Shown: positions 31,093 through 39,749, numbered from the stretch's first letter. The stretch is DNA of 47,856 nucleotides from Rhodocyclaceae bacterium (GCA_016791205.1 JAEUNH010000030.1:1-47856); one strand, 5' to 3'. The notes: generated by a model from the sequence alone, not told the origin. Made by a program: numbers and translations.

Positions 31093-32967
31093 TCAGGCTG
31101 CATATTCCCGCAGGCCGAGATTGTGCAGTGTTTCAGGCGTTGGCTTGCCATCGCTGCTCCAGCCCCGGCAGCGGTAATAATCCAGGATGGCTTCGTCGAG
31201 TCCGAGCGGAATGCGGCCGGCTGCGGGACCGGTGGAGACGGGCTCCATGAAGCGCTTCGGATAGTTGAAATCATCGGATTTCTTCCAGCCATAGCGCATG
31301 TTCAGCAGCTTCTGCAGGTTCGTGATGCGATCTCCGCAGCGGCGCATATCGTCCATCGACCAATCCAGGCCGGTTGCGGCATTGATTGTTTTTTGCAGAT
31401 CGGTGAGCGTATAGCCGCGGAACTCCATGAATTTGCAATGCACGGCGGAGTTGATCAGGTTGCAATAATCATGGAATTTGGCATTGCGGTCGGCAGCCTT
31501 GTCCCATGACCAGCGCTCCTCGTTCTCGACGTGATCGATGCCCCATTCGGGCAGGAGGATGTGGCCGACCCAGATATGCTGGGAGTTGCCTCGTTCATGG
31601 TTCGGTCCTGCGGCTACCCCGGTGCAGTAATTCAGAGCGGAGATGTATTGGGCGCGCCAGTTGTGCGCGGCGATTTCCTGGCCTTTCATCTGCACCGCCC
31701 AATCCTGGGAGCCGCCGCCGAGCGTCCTGGACGCTATGGCCGTGCCCTCCCCGAGCAGGTGACCGAGCCCCTCGGCACGCTCGCCGATCTTTTTCGTCAA
31801 CTCCACCATCGCGTCGGCATTGCCCCATTCGAGGTCCAGCCCATAGCAGTCGTCCTTGCCAATCAGGCCCTTTTCGTAGGACTCGAAAGCCCACGCCAGT
31901 ACACCGCCGAGCGAAATGGTGTCCATGCAGTATTTATTGGCGAGTTCGCCGGCATAGGCCACCGCCTTCATGTCGTCGACCATGACGTTGAAACCCATCA
32001 TTGCGAAGGATTCGTACTCGGGGCCCTTGCCGACATAGCCGTACTTTTCATGCTCCACGGTAACGTGGTTGTGGCACTGGATGACGCAACCGCGACAGGG
32101 CCACGGTTCTGCGTTGAGCTGCTCGACATACGGCATTCCGCCCAGCTTGGCGACACCCTCGGGAAAATCGGCCTCGCGATAGTTCTTGATCGGCAGGTTT
32201 CCTTGCGGTGCGAAAAGCGCCGTGGCCATCGCCGTGCCGAGCCGCTTGATGCGAAATTCCTCGGGCTTCGACATGTCGATGGCAACCATGCGCGCATTCG
32301 CTTCGGTCGACGCCTTGTCTGCGGCCTTCTGATCGTGCAGAGGACAGACCTGATTGCCGGTGACGGCCACTCCCTTGAGGTTCTTCGAACCCATCACAGC
32401 GCCCAGGCCGCAGCGTCCGACAAATGATTTCTTGCCCGTCTGGATACTCGCATAGCGCACCAGACGCTCGCCGGCCTGGCCGATGGTTGCAACCTCGAAT
32501 CGGTCGCCTTCCAAGGCGCGGATGGCATCGTGTGCCTCGTAAGCATCCTTGCCCCACAGCGCCGAGGCATCCTTTATTTCCACGCGGTCGTTGTCCACTA
32601 CGATATAAACTGGCCGGTTGGCGCGGCCATGCATCACGATTGCATCGAGCCCCGCCTGCTTCAGGACGCTGCCGAAGGCGGCAGTGGCGCCCGAGTCGGC
32701 GTTCATGTTTATCGAAGGCGAGATGGCAGCCGCACTCCATTTTGCAGCGCCGCTTTGCCGCAGGCCCTGCAGCGGCCCGACAGCGAAGGTCAGCCTGTTT
32801 TCCGGGTCGAAAGCGGTCGTGCCGGCCGGACACTCCTTCCACAAATAATAGGCGGCGAGACCGGCCCCACCCAGGAAAAATTCGTAGATATGGTCGGGAA
32901 CCTGCTCGATGACCGAGGTTCCTGCCGTCAGATCGACCTTCAACACCTTGTTCCAAACACCTTTCAT
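31093..32967 (-). CDS. Aldehyde ferredoxin oxidoreductase-family tungstoenzyme
   Basis: A 624-residue AOR-superfamily protein. The N-terminal pterin domain opens MKGVWNKVLKVDLTAGT, with FFLGGAGLAAYYLW and ASIQTGKKSFVGRCGLGAVMGSKNLKG further on. The 4Fe-4S ligands are C291, C294 and C298 in PCRGCVIQC, with C502 or C511 as the fourth. G-K-G-P-E-Y-E-S and MDTISLGGVLAWAFE, the pterin-side motifs, follow. GGAGG precedes the ATG at 32967. The family oxidises aldehydes to acids (or the reverse) with a tungsten bis-pterin cofactor and ferredoxin. The substrate cannot be read, and AOR-related acyl-CoA reductase subunits remain an alternative. Confidence 0.88.
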   Translation of the reverse strand: MKGVWNKVLKVDLTAGTSVIEQVPDHIYEFFLGGAGLAAYYLWKECPAGTTAFDPENRLTFAVGPLQGLRQSGAAKWSAAAISPSINMNADSGATAAFGSVLKQAGLDAIVMHGRANRPVYIVVDNDRVEIKDASALWGKDAYEAHDAIRALEGDRFEVATIGQAGERLVRYASIQTGKKSFVGRCGLGAVMGSKNLKGVAVTGNQVCPLHDQKAADKASTEANARMVAIDMSKPEEFRIKRLGTAMATALFAPQGNLPIKNYREADFPEGVAKLGGMPYVEQLNAEPWPCRGCVIQCHNHVTVEHEKYGYVGKGPEYESFAMMGFNVMVDDMKAVAYAGELANKYCMDTISLGGVLAWAFESYEKGLIGKDDCYGLDLEWGNADAMVELTKKIGERAEGLGHLLGEGTAIASRTLGGGSQDWAVQMKGQEIAAHNWRAQYISALNYCTGVAAGPNHERGNSQHIWVGHILLPEWGIDHVENEERWSWDKAADRNAKFHDYCNLINSAVHCKFMEFRGYTLTDLQKTINAATGLDWSMDDMRRCGDRITNLQKLLNMRYGWKKSDDFNYPKRFMEPVSTGPAAGRIPLGLDEAILDYYRCRGWSSDGKPTPETLHNLGLREYAA

Positions 32968-33047
32968 TGTCCGCCTCCGATGACTCACCAGTTATCCGGA
33001 CATCGAGAGTCCGGCTTCATGTCAGCTGTCCGTGCATTCTGTCGCGA

Positions 33048-34013
33048 CTAGGACGCCGCCGGCAAGCCCAGCATCTTGCGAGCCTGGGCGGGGGTCGCCA
33101 CCTCACGATTCATGTCATGCGCCATGCGAACTGCACGTTGCACCAGCTGCGCGCTGCTCGCCGCACGTTCGCCACGACGCAGGTAGAGATTGTCCTCCAG
33201 GCCCACCCTGACATGGCCGCCGAGGATGATTGCCAGCGCCGTCATGGGCACCTGGAAAACCCCCACGCCCGACATCAGGAAATGGGATTGCGGTGGCAGT
33301 TCGTTAATGAGGTTCAGTACGTTGGCGGGAGTCGGGTAGATCGAGGTCTGGAATCCCAAGACGAACTGGATGAAATACGGAGGGGTTATTTTCCCGTTGC
33401 GGATCAGTTCGTTGACTACCCAGTAGTGGCCCGGATGGAACAGCTCTATTTCCGGGCGGATGCCTTTCTCGCGCATGGTATCCGCCATCAAATCCACTTC
33501 CCCATAAGTAATGGGCATGGTCATGTCCATTTTTTTCGCCCCGCGCGGGTGCACGAACGGCTCGGGACGTTCCGCCTGAGTGAAGCGGAGCATGAAAGGC
33601 CCGGGATTCAGGCTGGCCATGTCGGGCCTTGGGTCGGCGAAAAGCCCGGACATGCGCTCCTCCGCCGTGAGGGTCGGTCCGCCGCCCGTGCTGTTGTTGA
33701 TGATGATGTCCGGGCAGCGCTCGCGGATCAATCGATTGACTCGCGAATAATCGTCCGGGCAGCGCGTCGCCTGTGCGAGATTTTTCGGATCGCGAGCATG
33801 CACATGCACCACACTGGCGCCCGCCTTATAGGCCTCGAAAGTTGCGTCGGCCTGTTCCTCTGCCGTCTCGGGCAGATTGGGATTCGCCTCCTTGCCGTGG
33901 AAGCCCCCCGTGATGGCGGCCTGGATGATGACCGGAGAGAAGGAGCTGTTCTTGACCCGCGCCATCCATTCATAGGGATTGCGGTAATCCCAAGTGTCTT
34001 CTCTTGTCTCCAT
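33048..34013 (-). CDS. Beta-keto acid cleavage enzyme (BKACE, DUF849)
   Basis: A 321-residue TIM-barrel protein. The metal-binding HVHAR is at residues 70-74, IIINNSTGGGPTLTAEER near 112, and the family's E-L-F-H-P-G-H-Y-W and RVGLEDNLYL are kept. BKACE enzymes condense a beta-keto acid with acetyl-CoA and split it to acetoacetate and a new acyl-CoA. The ATG at 34013 has GGAGG 11 bases upstream; a longer TTG frame was rejected. It is the first gene of the minus-strand unit, divergent from the cysteine desulfurase. With malonyl-CoA decarboxylase encoded nearby, 3-oxoglutarate is one possible substrate. Confidence 0.88.
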   Translation of the reverse strand: METREDTWDYRNPYEWMARVKNSSFSPVIIQAAITGGFHGKEANPNLPETAEEQADATFEAYKAGASVVHVHARDPKNLAQATRCPDDYSRVNRLIRERCPDIIINNSTGGGPTLTAEERMSGLFADPRPDMASLNPGPFMLRFTQAERPEPFVHPRGAKKMDMTMPITYGEVDLMADTMREKGIRPEIELFHPGHYWVVNELIRNGKITPPYFIQFVLGFQTSIYPTPANVLNLINELPPQSHFLMSGVGVFQVPMTALAIILGGHVRVGLEDNLYLRRGERAASSAQLVQRAVRMAHDMNREVATPAQARKMLGLPAAS

Positions 34014-34228
34014 TTTTTGATTTTGCCTCCGGTAGTTGTTGTTCAAGCCGCTCAATTTAGACCATTTTCGATTCTAAGCCCGGGCGGATGATCTGGTATT
34101 GCGTTGTTGCAGCGGCAAGCCCTGGACAAAGCAATAAACATCAGGAAAAAGCGGATGTCGAGCAACGATTGAGGAATATTTTTCCCTTGTGCATGAGGCG
34201 ATATTGCCGGGTTATCATTGATTTGGAC
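34014..34228. promoter_or_regulatory. Divergent promoter region, BKACE and cysteine desulfurase units
   Basis: A 215-base AT-richer gap between divergent starts must hold both promoters. No -35/-10 pair or sigma54 box is convincing. The ten bases CAATAAACAT (34132-34141) recur at 22969-22978 before the E1 gene; this may be chance. Confidence 0.45.
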
Positions 34229-35374
34229 ATGCGGGTATATCTTGATTACAACGCGACTGCTCCGCTCCGGGTCGAGGTGCGCGATGCGATGATGCCATTC
34301 CTTGGCGAATGCTGGGGCAATCCGGCGAGCCTGCATTGGTACGGGCAGAAAGCCTCGCACGCGGTTGAGACGGCGCGCGCGAAGGTTGCCGCCCTGATCG
34401 GCGCCAAACCGCAGGAAATAGTCTTTACGAGCGGCGGCACGGAAGCGGACAACCTCGCCCTGTTCGGCTACCTGGAAGGCAGCAAGGGATCGCGTCGCAG
34501 ACTAGTCACGACGGCTATCGAGCATCCTGCGATACTGGAAGCGGCTCGCGAACTGGAACTGGCGGGAACGCCGGTACGGCGCATGGGCGTCGATGCCGAT
34601 GGCAGATGCCGGCCGGAAGAAGCAGCGCGTTCGATCGGGGAAGATGTTGCACTGGTTAGCGTCATGCTGGCTAACAACGAGGTCGGAACTTTGCAGCCAT
34701 TTTCGGAAATTGCCGGCTTAGCCCGCACAAGAGGTGCTTGCGTGCATACGGATGCAGTCCAGGCCGCCGGCCGCATTCATCTCGACGTCGAAGCCCTTGG
34801 TGTTGACATGCTTTCGCTTTCGGCTCACAAGATCGGCGGGCCGCCAGGCATTGGCGCCTTGTATGTCAGGAAAGGGATATCGATCAAGCCACGCAGTTAT
34901 GGCGGCGCGCAAGAATTTGGACGGCGGGCCGGTACGCTGAACGTAGCTGGAATAGTGGGATTCGGTCGCGCCTGCGCCTTGGCGAAGGACGAGTTGGATC
35001 AGGCGGGCAGCCGCATGGCTGCCTTGCGCGATCGGCTCGAAAGGGCGATTCTCGAACAAGTTGCCGGTACCTATCGCAACGGCCATGGCCTTGAGCGGCT
35101 CCCCAACACCCTGAGTCTCGGTTTCGAAGGTGTCGATGGCGCTTCCTTGGCCATGATGCTGGATGTTATCGGCGTGGCGGCCTCGAACGGATCAGCCTGT
35201 TCGTCCGGCACCGGCAAGCCGTCCCATGTCCTTACGGCGATGGGGCTCGACCAGGAAGGTGCGGCCGGCTCATTGCGCTTTTCGTTGGGCATGGCAACAA
35301 CCCGGGAAGAAATCGACTTTACGATCGGGGCGGTAGCCGAAGCCGTTCGTTCCCTTCGCGAGGCGCGTTCGTGA
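34229..35374 (+). CDS. Cysteine desulfurase (NifS/IscS family)
   Basis: A 381-residue PLP enzyme that removes sulfur from cysteine as a persulfide. It starts MRVYLDYNATAPL, the family opening. The PLP lysine is K201 in LSAHKIGGPPGIGALY, and the catalytic cysteine is C324 in NGSACSSGTGKPSH. The start at 34229 was chosen on that basis; the frame is open further upstream without family match. It overlaps the next gene at TGATG. Together with the MoeB/ThiF- and MoaD/ThiS-like proteins encoded downstream it forms a full sulfur relay, probably for the dithiolene of the AOR tungsten cofactor. Confidence 0.9.
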   Translation: MRVYLDYNATAPLRVEVRDAMMPFLGECWGNPASLHWYGQKASHAVETARAKVAALIGAKPQEIVFTSGGTEADNLALFGYLEGSKGSRRRLVTTAIEHPAILEAARELELAGTPVRRMGVDADGRCRPEEAARSIGEDVALVSVMLANNEVGTLQPFSEIAGLARTRGACVHTDAVQAAGRIHLDVEALGVDMLSLSAHKIGGPPGIGALYVRKGISIKPRSYGGAQEFGRRAGTLNVAGIVGFGRACALAKDELDQAGSRMAALRDRLERAILEQVAGTYRNGHGLERLPNTLSLGFEGVDGASLAMMLDVIGVAASNGSACSSGTGKPSHVLTAMGLDQEGAAGSLRFSLGMATTREEIDFTIGAVAEAVRSLREARS

Positions 35375-36405
35375 TGTCGGACGTCAAAGACGCGATCGAT
35401 GCGCGCTATTCGCGCCATTGCCGTCTGCCCGAGCTGGGTCGCAGTGGGCAGGAGCGTTTGCTGTCTTCGCGCATCCTGATCGTCGGTTGCGGCGCGCTCG
35501 GTGCAGCGATTGCATCGCTGGCAGCCAGGGCCGGAGTGGGTTCGCTGCGCATCGTCGATCGTGATTTCGTCGATCTGAGCAATTTGCAGCGGCAGGCCCT
35601 TTTCGACGAGGACGATGTGGCCGAAAGGCTGCCGAAGGCGGAAGCGGCCAAACGAAAGCTGGCACGCATCAATTCCAGCATCGCCCTCGACGCGATTGTT
35701 GCCGATGCGGGACCGGACAACATCGAGGAATTTATACGGGACGTGGATCTGGTGCTTGACGGCACCGACAATGCCGAAACGCGATATGTGATCAACGACG
35801 CCTGCCTCAAGCGGGGGATACCCTGGATTTATGGAGGCGTGGTCGGTGTGCGTGGCCTGGTCATGAGCATAATGCCCGCGGCCGGACCTTGTTTCCGATG
35901 TCTCTATCCGGAACCGCCCGCACCAGGCAATATGCCTACGTGCGACACGCTGGGCGTGCTTGCAACCGTACCGTCGCTGGTGGCCGCGTTGCAAACAACC
36001 GAAGCATTGAAAATTCTGACCGGTGCCACGCCAGCGCCGGGGGTTCTGTCGGTCGACCCTTGGCAGATGCAGTTCCAGGCCATCGACTTGAAACGGCGCG
36101 ACGATTGTCCAGCGTGTGTCCGGCGGGAATACGCCTTTCTTGACCAAGGCGGGACGAGCCGGGCGTTGCGGCTGTGCGGTCGCGACATGGTTCAGATATC
36201 GCCCCCCGAGCCGACCCATATCGATCTCGAGGCCCTGCAACGCACTCTCGCTGCAGTAGGGCGCGTGAGCAATAACGGCTATCTGCTGGATTTCATGGCC
36301 GATGACTGCGAATTGGTCGTTTTCAGGGATGGGCGCGTCCTGGTCAAGGGGATATCCGACCTTTCAGTGGCCAGGGCGCTTTATGCGCGCTATCTGGGAG
36401 CTTGA
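35374..36405 (+). CDS. MoeB/ThiF-family sulfur-carrier adenylyltransferase
   Basis: A 343-residue E1-like enzyme. The ATP site GCGALGAAIASLAARAGVG is near residue 38, followed by VDRDFVDLSNLQRQ. Zinc ligands are the CFRC pair near 170 and CPAC near 247. NMPTCDTLGVLATVPS near 188 holds the cysteine that corresponds to the catalytic one. The tail of about 80 residues after the zinc site is an extra domain that MoeB of E. coli lacks. It adenylates the C-terminal Gly-Gly of the carrier encoded just downstream. Start and stop overlap both neighbours, which indicates tight coupling. Confidence 0.87.
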   Translation: MSDVKDAIDARYSRHCRLPELGRSGQERLLSSRILIVGCGALGAAIASLAARAGVGSLRIVDRDFVDLSNLQRQALFDEDDVAERLPKAEAAKRKLARINSSIALDAIVADAGPDNIEEFIRDVDLVLDGTDNAETRYVINDACLKRGIPWIYGGVVGVRGLVMSIMPAAGPCFRCLYPEPPAPGNMPTCDTLGVLATVPSLVAALQTTEALKILTGATPAPGVLSVDPWQMQFQAIDLKRRDDCPACVRREYAFLDQGGTSRALRLCGRDMVQISPPEPTHIDLEALQRTLAAVGRVSNNGYLLDFMADDCELVVFRDGRVLVKGISDLSVARALYARYLGA

Positions 36406-36410
36406 TGATT

Positions 36411-36656
36411 ATGAAGATCAGGATCAATAACCGCGAACAGGGATTACCCGACCAGGCTTCGCTGATCGATGTAGTGCGCCTGGTCCGCTCAACTACGGCG
36501 GACGACCCCATGCTGAAGGCGATCAGGGAGCGGACGGGTGACGACCATATCAGCTATCTGATCAATGGCAAGGTGGTCACACCACCGGAATATGAAACAA
36601 CGCCGATCAAGGAAGGCGACGAAGTCCGCTGGATACACCCCGCATTCGGCGGCTAA
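36411..36656 (+). CDS. MoaD/ThiS-family sulfur carrier protein
   Basis: An 81-residue ubiquitin-fold protein ending in FGG, the Gly-Gly tail that is adenylated and thiocarboxylated. Near the end, DEVRWIHPAFGG matches the MoaD pattern G-D-E-V-x-x-x-P-x-x-x-G-G. The ATG at 36411 has GGGAG ten bases upstream; ATG at 36405, overlapping the previous stop, is an alternative. It is the last gene of the desulfurase unit. It most likely supplies sulfur to the molybdopterin of the AOR; thiamine synthesis is less likely, as no thiamine gene is near. Confidence 0.85.
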   Translation: MKIRINNREQGLPDQASLIDVVRLVRSTTADDPMLKAIRERTGDDHISYLINGKVVTPPEYETTPIKEGDEVRWIHPAFGG

Positions 36657-36662
36657 GTTTCC

Positions 36663-36689
36663 CAGGATCCGGTAGCTGGCCGGGTCCTG
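36663..36689 (+). terminator. Hairpin after the sulfur-carrier gene
   Basis: CAGGATCCGG-TAGCTGG-CCGGGTCCTG gives a 10-base-pair stem with one T-G wobble, 7 bases after the stop. There is no T-run. It probably marks the 3' end of the desulfurase unit. The rest of this 324-base gap (to 36980) carries the 13-base shared site and no gene. Confidence 0.5.
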
Positions 36690-36772
36690 CGACCTTGGTG
36701 CTGATCGAAAGATGATTCGTTTGCCGTCAAGAGTGGCCGAACTGAATCAATCGGATTATCAATATTGAGGAA

Positions 36773-36785
36773 AATTGCGCATTAG
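36773..36785. promoter_or_regulatory. 13-base site shared with the E1 promoter (copy 2)
   Basis: AATTGCGCATTAG, identical to 22918-22930, lies about 195 bases before the binding-protein start. The matching stretch extends by an A/T-rich left flank in both copies. It is a candidate operator linking transporter and catabolic genes to one regulator, most simply the Lrp-type protein. Confidence 0.5.
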
Positions 36786-36980
36786 TCGCAGTATCGGCAC
36801 GAAATCGCAACAACCGGAAATCGGTTGGGTAATATGATTTCAATGTACCATCCGGAACGGTTCTGGCGCATGCCGAATCCGGCTGGGTCGAAAACCCGCG
36901 ATGCTCAACACGAGGTTCTGGCCGGGCGCCGAGGCTGAAAAAAGAAGGATGTCCAGTCCTTATCCATGGAGGAGATGACC

Positions 36981-38228
36981 ATGATTCATGCAGTGCGAAA
37001 AACCATGCTGGCGGCCGCCGGATTCGGCATGTTGGCGCTGGTAGGAAATGTTGCCCATGCCGCAGACACGATAAAGATTGGCGTCCTTTACTCGATGACG
37101 GGCGCCGGCTCGGTGCTCGGTCCCAAGCAGGCCGAAGCAGCGCAGATGGCATTTGACGAGGCCAATGCCGGCGGCGGCGTGAATGTCGGCGGCAAGAAAA
37201 TGAAGATCGAAGTGGTACAACGCGACGACGAGACCAAGCCTGCGGTCGCCATTTCACGCGCCACGGAAATGGTGCGGACCGGCGGCGTCAAGATCATCCA
37301 GGGAGGCACCTTCGCCCATGTCTCGATGGCGCTCAACGAAGAGGCCAAGAAGCACAACTTCTTCCTGATGACCACCAATGGCGTGCCCGATAATTTCTTC
37401 GAGAAGGCGACCAAGGCGCCCTATGCCCTGGCGATTCTCGGGGATACGGGCATGGTGGGTCGCGGCACCGTCGATTACTTGGTCGGCAAGCACAAACCGA
37501 AACGCATCGTCTTCCTGATGCCGGATTATGCTTACGGCAAGGGCGCCTGGGCCGGTGCCGAAGCGACTCTGAAGATGCATCCGCAGATTCAGGCCAAGGT
37601 TATCTGGACGCCGGTCGGTGCCGCCGACGTGACCGCGCAGCTAATCCAGGCCATGGAATTCCAGCCCGATGTGATCGCCCTCGGGCAATGGGGCAAGGAC
37701 TTGATCACCGCCCTGAAGCAGGCCGGCGAAATGGGCTTGAAAAGCAAGACCAAGTTGTTCGTCAACTGGATCATCGACCTGGTTGCGGTTGGCATTCCCC
37801 CCGAGATCCTGGAAGGTGTGGATAGCCAGACATGGTGGTACCACGACAAGTCCGGCGTGAGCGATGTCGAGGTGTCCAAGCTGACGGAGGATTTCGTCAA
37901 GAAATACGAAGCCCGCTTCGGCGCGCCGCCCGATCCCTACATCATGACCGCCTATTTCGGCTCCAAGGAAATCATCCGCGCAATCGAGGCCTCGGGGTCC
38001 ACCGAGCCCGACAAGATGTATGCGGCGCTGATGAAGAACCCGAACTTCCTGACCGCCAAGGGTCCGGCGACCTGGAGGGTAGACGGCAGGCCGAGATACA
38101 AGTACAACGCTTGGATCATTTCGGGCCTGCCTGCCGACAAGCGCGCAAGCAAGAACCACTGGGGCCGGATCATCGACTCGCATTCCGGAGACGCCTTTCT
38201 GCCGGACGTGAAATCGCTCGGCTGGTAA
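36981..38228 (+). CDS. ABC transporter substrate-binding protein, branched-chain amino acid type
   Basis: A 415-residue periplasmic binding protein of the LivJ/amide family. The signal peptide is residues 1 to about 28 (ending NVAHA, cut before ADTIKIG). IKIGVLYSMTGAGSVLGP and MAFDEANAGGGVNVGGKKM follow, as usual for the family. GAGGAG lies 6 bases before the ATG at 36981. It heads a five-gene import operon. Such proteins carry branched-chain amino acids, aromatic acids, urea or other carboxylates, so the ligand is open, but it is the best lead to the substrate of this block. Confidence 0.9.
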   Translation: MIHAVRKTMLAAAGFGMLALVGNVAHAADTIKIGVLYSMTGAGSVLGPKQAEAAQMAFDEANAGGGVNVGGKKMKIEVVQRDDETKPAVAISRATEMVRTGGVKIIQGGTFAHVSMALNEEAKKHNFFLMTTNGVPDNFFEKATKAPYALAILGDTGMVGRGTVDYLVGKHKPKRIVFLMPDYAYGKGAWAGAEATLKMHPQIQAKVIWTPVGAADVTAQLIQAMEFQPDVIALGQWGKDLITALKQAGEMGLKSKTKLFVNWIIDLVAVGIPPEILEGVDSQTWWYHDKSGVSDVEVSKLTEDFVKKYEARFGAPPDPYIMTAYFGSKEIIRAIEASGSTEPDKMYAALMKNPNFLTAKGPATWRVDGRPRYKYNAWIISGLPADKRASKNHWGRIIDSHSGDAFLPDVKSLGW

Positions 38229-38309
38229 TCTCCGCCCGCACCGGGGGAGCCGCAGGACATTCAGTCCGGCGGTTCTCCCGCTTCGCGTCTTATCTGCAGG
38301 AGCCAGGCA

Positions 38310-39071
38310 TTGATTTCCGCTCAAGGGCTGACCAAGCGCTTTGGTAGCCAAACCGCAGTCGATCAAGTCAATCTCAAGTTCGTAGAGGGCCAGGCAAGCG
38401 GCATCATCGGGCCGAACGGATCGGGCAAGTCGACCCTGTTCAACATGCTGACCGGCCATCTGCCGCCCAGCGTCGGCAAGATCGAGTTCGGTGGGCTCGA
38501 TATCACTGCGTTGCCGCCGCATGAGCGCGTCGGCATGGGCATGGCCAGAACCTTCCAGCTGGTTTCGGTTTTCGACTCCATGACGGTCTGGGAGAACCTT
38601 GTGCTGTCCACCGGCCGCTTTGCCGACCGCGGGAGCGGACACAGACAGTTCTTCTTCGGGCCAGCCCGCAGCAAGACCATCCTTGAGAATTGCCTTGGCG
38701 CCCTCGAAAGGGTTGGTTTGCAGGACAAGGCCGGCGCAAGGACTTCCGAGCTTTCATACGGCGACAAGCGCATGCTGGAGATCGGCATCGCTCTTTCGCT
38801 CAAGCCGAAATTGCTGCTGCTGGATGAACCCTTGGCCGGGCTGAGTGACCACGAGATTGGCGACGTGGTGGACCTGTTGCACGAGATGAAGCAGAACTGC
38901 ACTCTGGTCATTATCGAGCACAAGATATCCAAGATCATGGACCTCATCGAGCGTCTCAGCGTTCTGAACGATGGCGTGCTGATTTGCGAAGGCGACCCCG
39001 AGGCAGTGCTGAACGACCCTGGAGTGCGGGAGTGTTACTGGGGCAAACAGGTGTCGAATGCTAAGGGTTGA
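38310..39071 (+). CDS. ABC transporter ATPase, LivG type
   Basis: A 253-residue ATPase with Walker A GPNGSGKST (residues 34-42), Q-loop RTFQLV, the signature region as SYGDKRMLEIG and Walker B LLLLDEPLAGL. The signature has SYGDKR where many LivG proteins carry S-Y-G-x-Q-R. It starts with TTG at 38310, supported by AGGAG seven bases upstream. It overlaps the second ATPase gene by 14 bases. Confidence 0.9.
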   Translation: MISAQGLTKRFGSQTAVDQVNLKFVEGQASGIIGPNGSGKSTLFNMLTGHLPPSVGKIEFGGLDITALPPHERVGMGMARTFQLVSVFDSMTVWENLVLSTGRFADRGSGHRQFFFGPARSKTILENCLGALERVGLQDKAGARTSELSYGDKRMLEIGIALSLKPKLLLLDEPLAGLSDHEIGDVVDLLHEMKQNCTLVIIEHKISKIMDLIERLSVLNDGVLICEGDPEAVLNDPGVRECYWGKQVSNAKG

Positions 39072-39747
39072 TGCGATCGATGTCGCCTATGGCCATGCCC
39101 AGGTGCTACACCGGGTGTCGCTTGGCGTGGAACCGGGCGAAATGGTGTTTGTCGTCGGTCGCAACGGGGCCGGCAAGACCACGCTTCTCAAGACCCTTGC
39201 GGGATTCCTGTCGCCGGTGCGGGGAGCCATCGACTTCGACGGCCGGCAGGTGCAGGGCATGACTGCGGAAGCACTGGCACGCCAGGGCATGCGCTTCGTC
39301 AACCAGGACAAGAAGGTTTTTGCCGACCTGACCGTGAAGGACAACATGGAGCTGGCGGCTTATGCCTGCGGAGAATCGCTCGACCAGGCCGTGGAGCGCC
39401 TCGTCGGCATGTATCCGAAATTCGCCGGCTTCCTCGAAAAGAAGGCGGGGAACCTTTCCGGCGGGCAGCGCGAGATCCTGCTGATCGGACGCGCACTGGT
39501 GGGGGAGCCGCGCCTGCTCCTGATCGACGAACCGACGGAAGGCTTGGCCGCGATCGTCATCGAAGACATTTTTCGCATCCTCAGCGGCATGAAGCACAAG
39601 ATATCCAGCGTTATCGTCGAGCAGAATTTATCGGTCGTGTCGCGACTGGCCGACCGGATATTGATCATGAAAGAGGGCGAGATCGCACGGGAGATAGCCG
39701 ACCCCGCAGAGATCGCCGACGTCGCCGCCCTGGAGTCCTGTTTATAG
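39058..39747 (+). CDS. ABC transporter ATPase, LivF type
   Basis: A 229-residue ATPase: Walker A GRNGAGKTT (about 34-42), signature LSGGQREILLIGRAL near 138, Walker B LLLIDEPTEGL near 157, and a switch region with VIVEQN near 190. It pairs with the preceding LivG-type ATPase at the inner face of the membrane to power import. The following permease gene starts 3 bases after its stop. Confidence 0.92.
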   Translation: MLRVDAIDVAYGHAQVLHRVSLGVEPGEMVFVVGRNGAGKTTLLKTLAGFLSPVRGAIDFDGRQVQGMTAEALARQGMRFVNQDKKVFADLTVKDNMELAAYACGESLDQAVERLVGMYPKFAGFLEKKAGNLSGGQREILLIGRALVGEPRLLLIDEPTEGLAAIVIEDIFRILSGMKHKISSVIVEQNLSVVSRLADRILIMKEGEIAREIADPAEIADVAALESCL

Positions 39748-39749
39748 CC

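Noticed and set aside
36411..36656. Thiamine ThiS as the identity of the small carrier
   Set aside because: No ThiG, ThiE or other thiamine gene is nearby, while an AOR gene needing a dithiolene cofactor is.
36765..36835. Possible sigma70 boxes before the binding-protein gene
   Set aside because: TTGAGG and TAATAT candidates do not give a partner at 16-18 bases, so no promoter is called.
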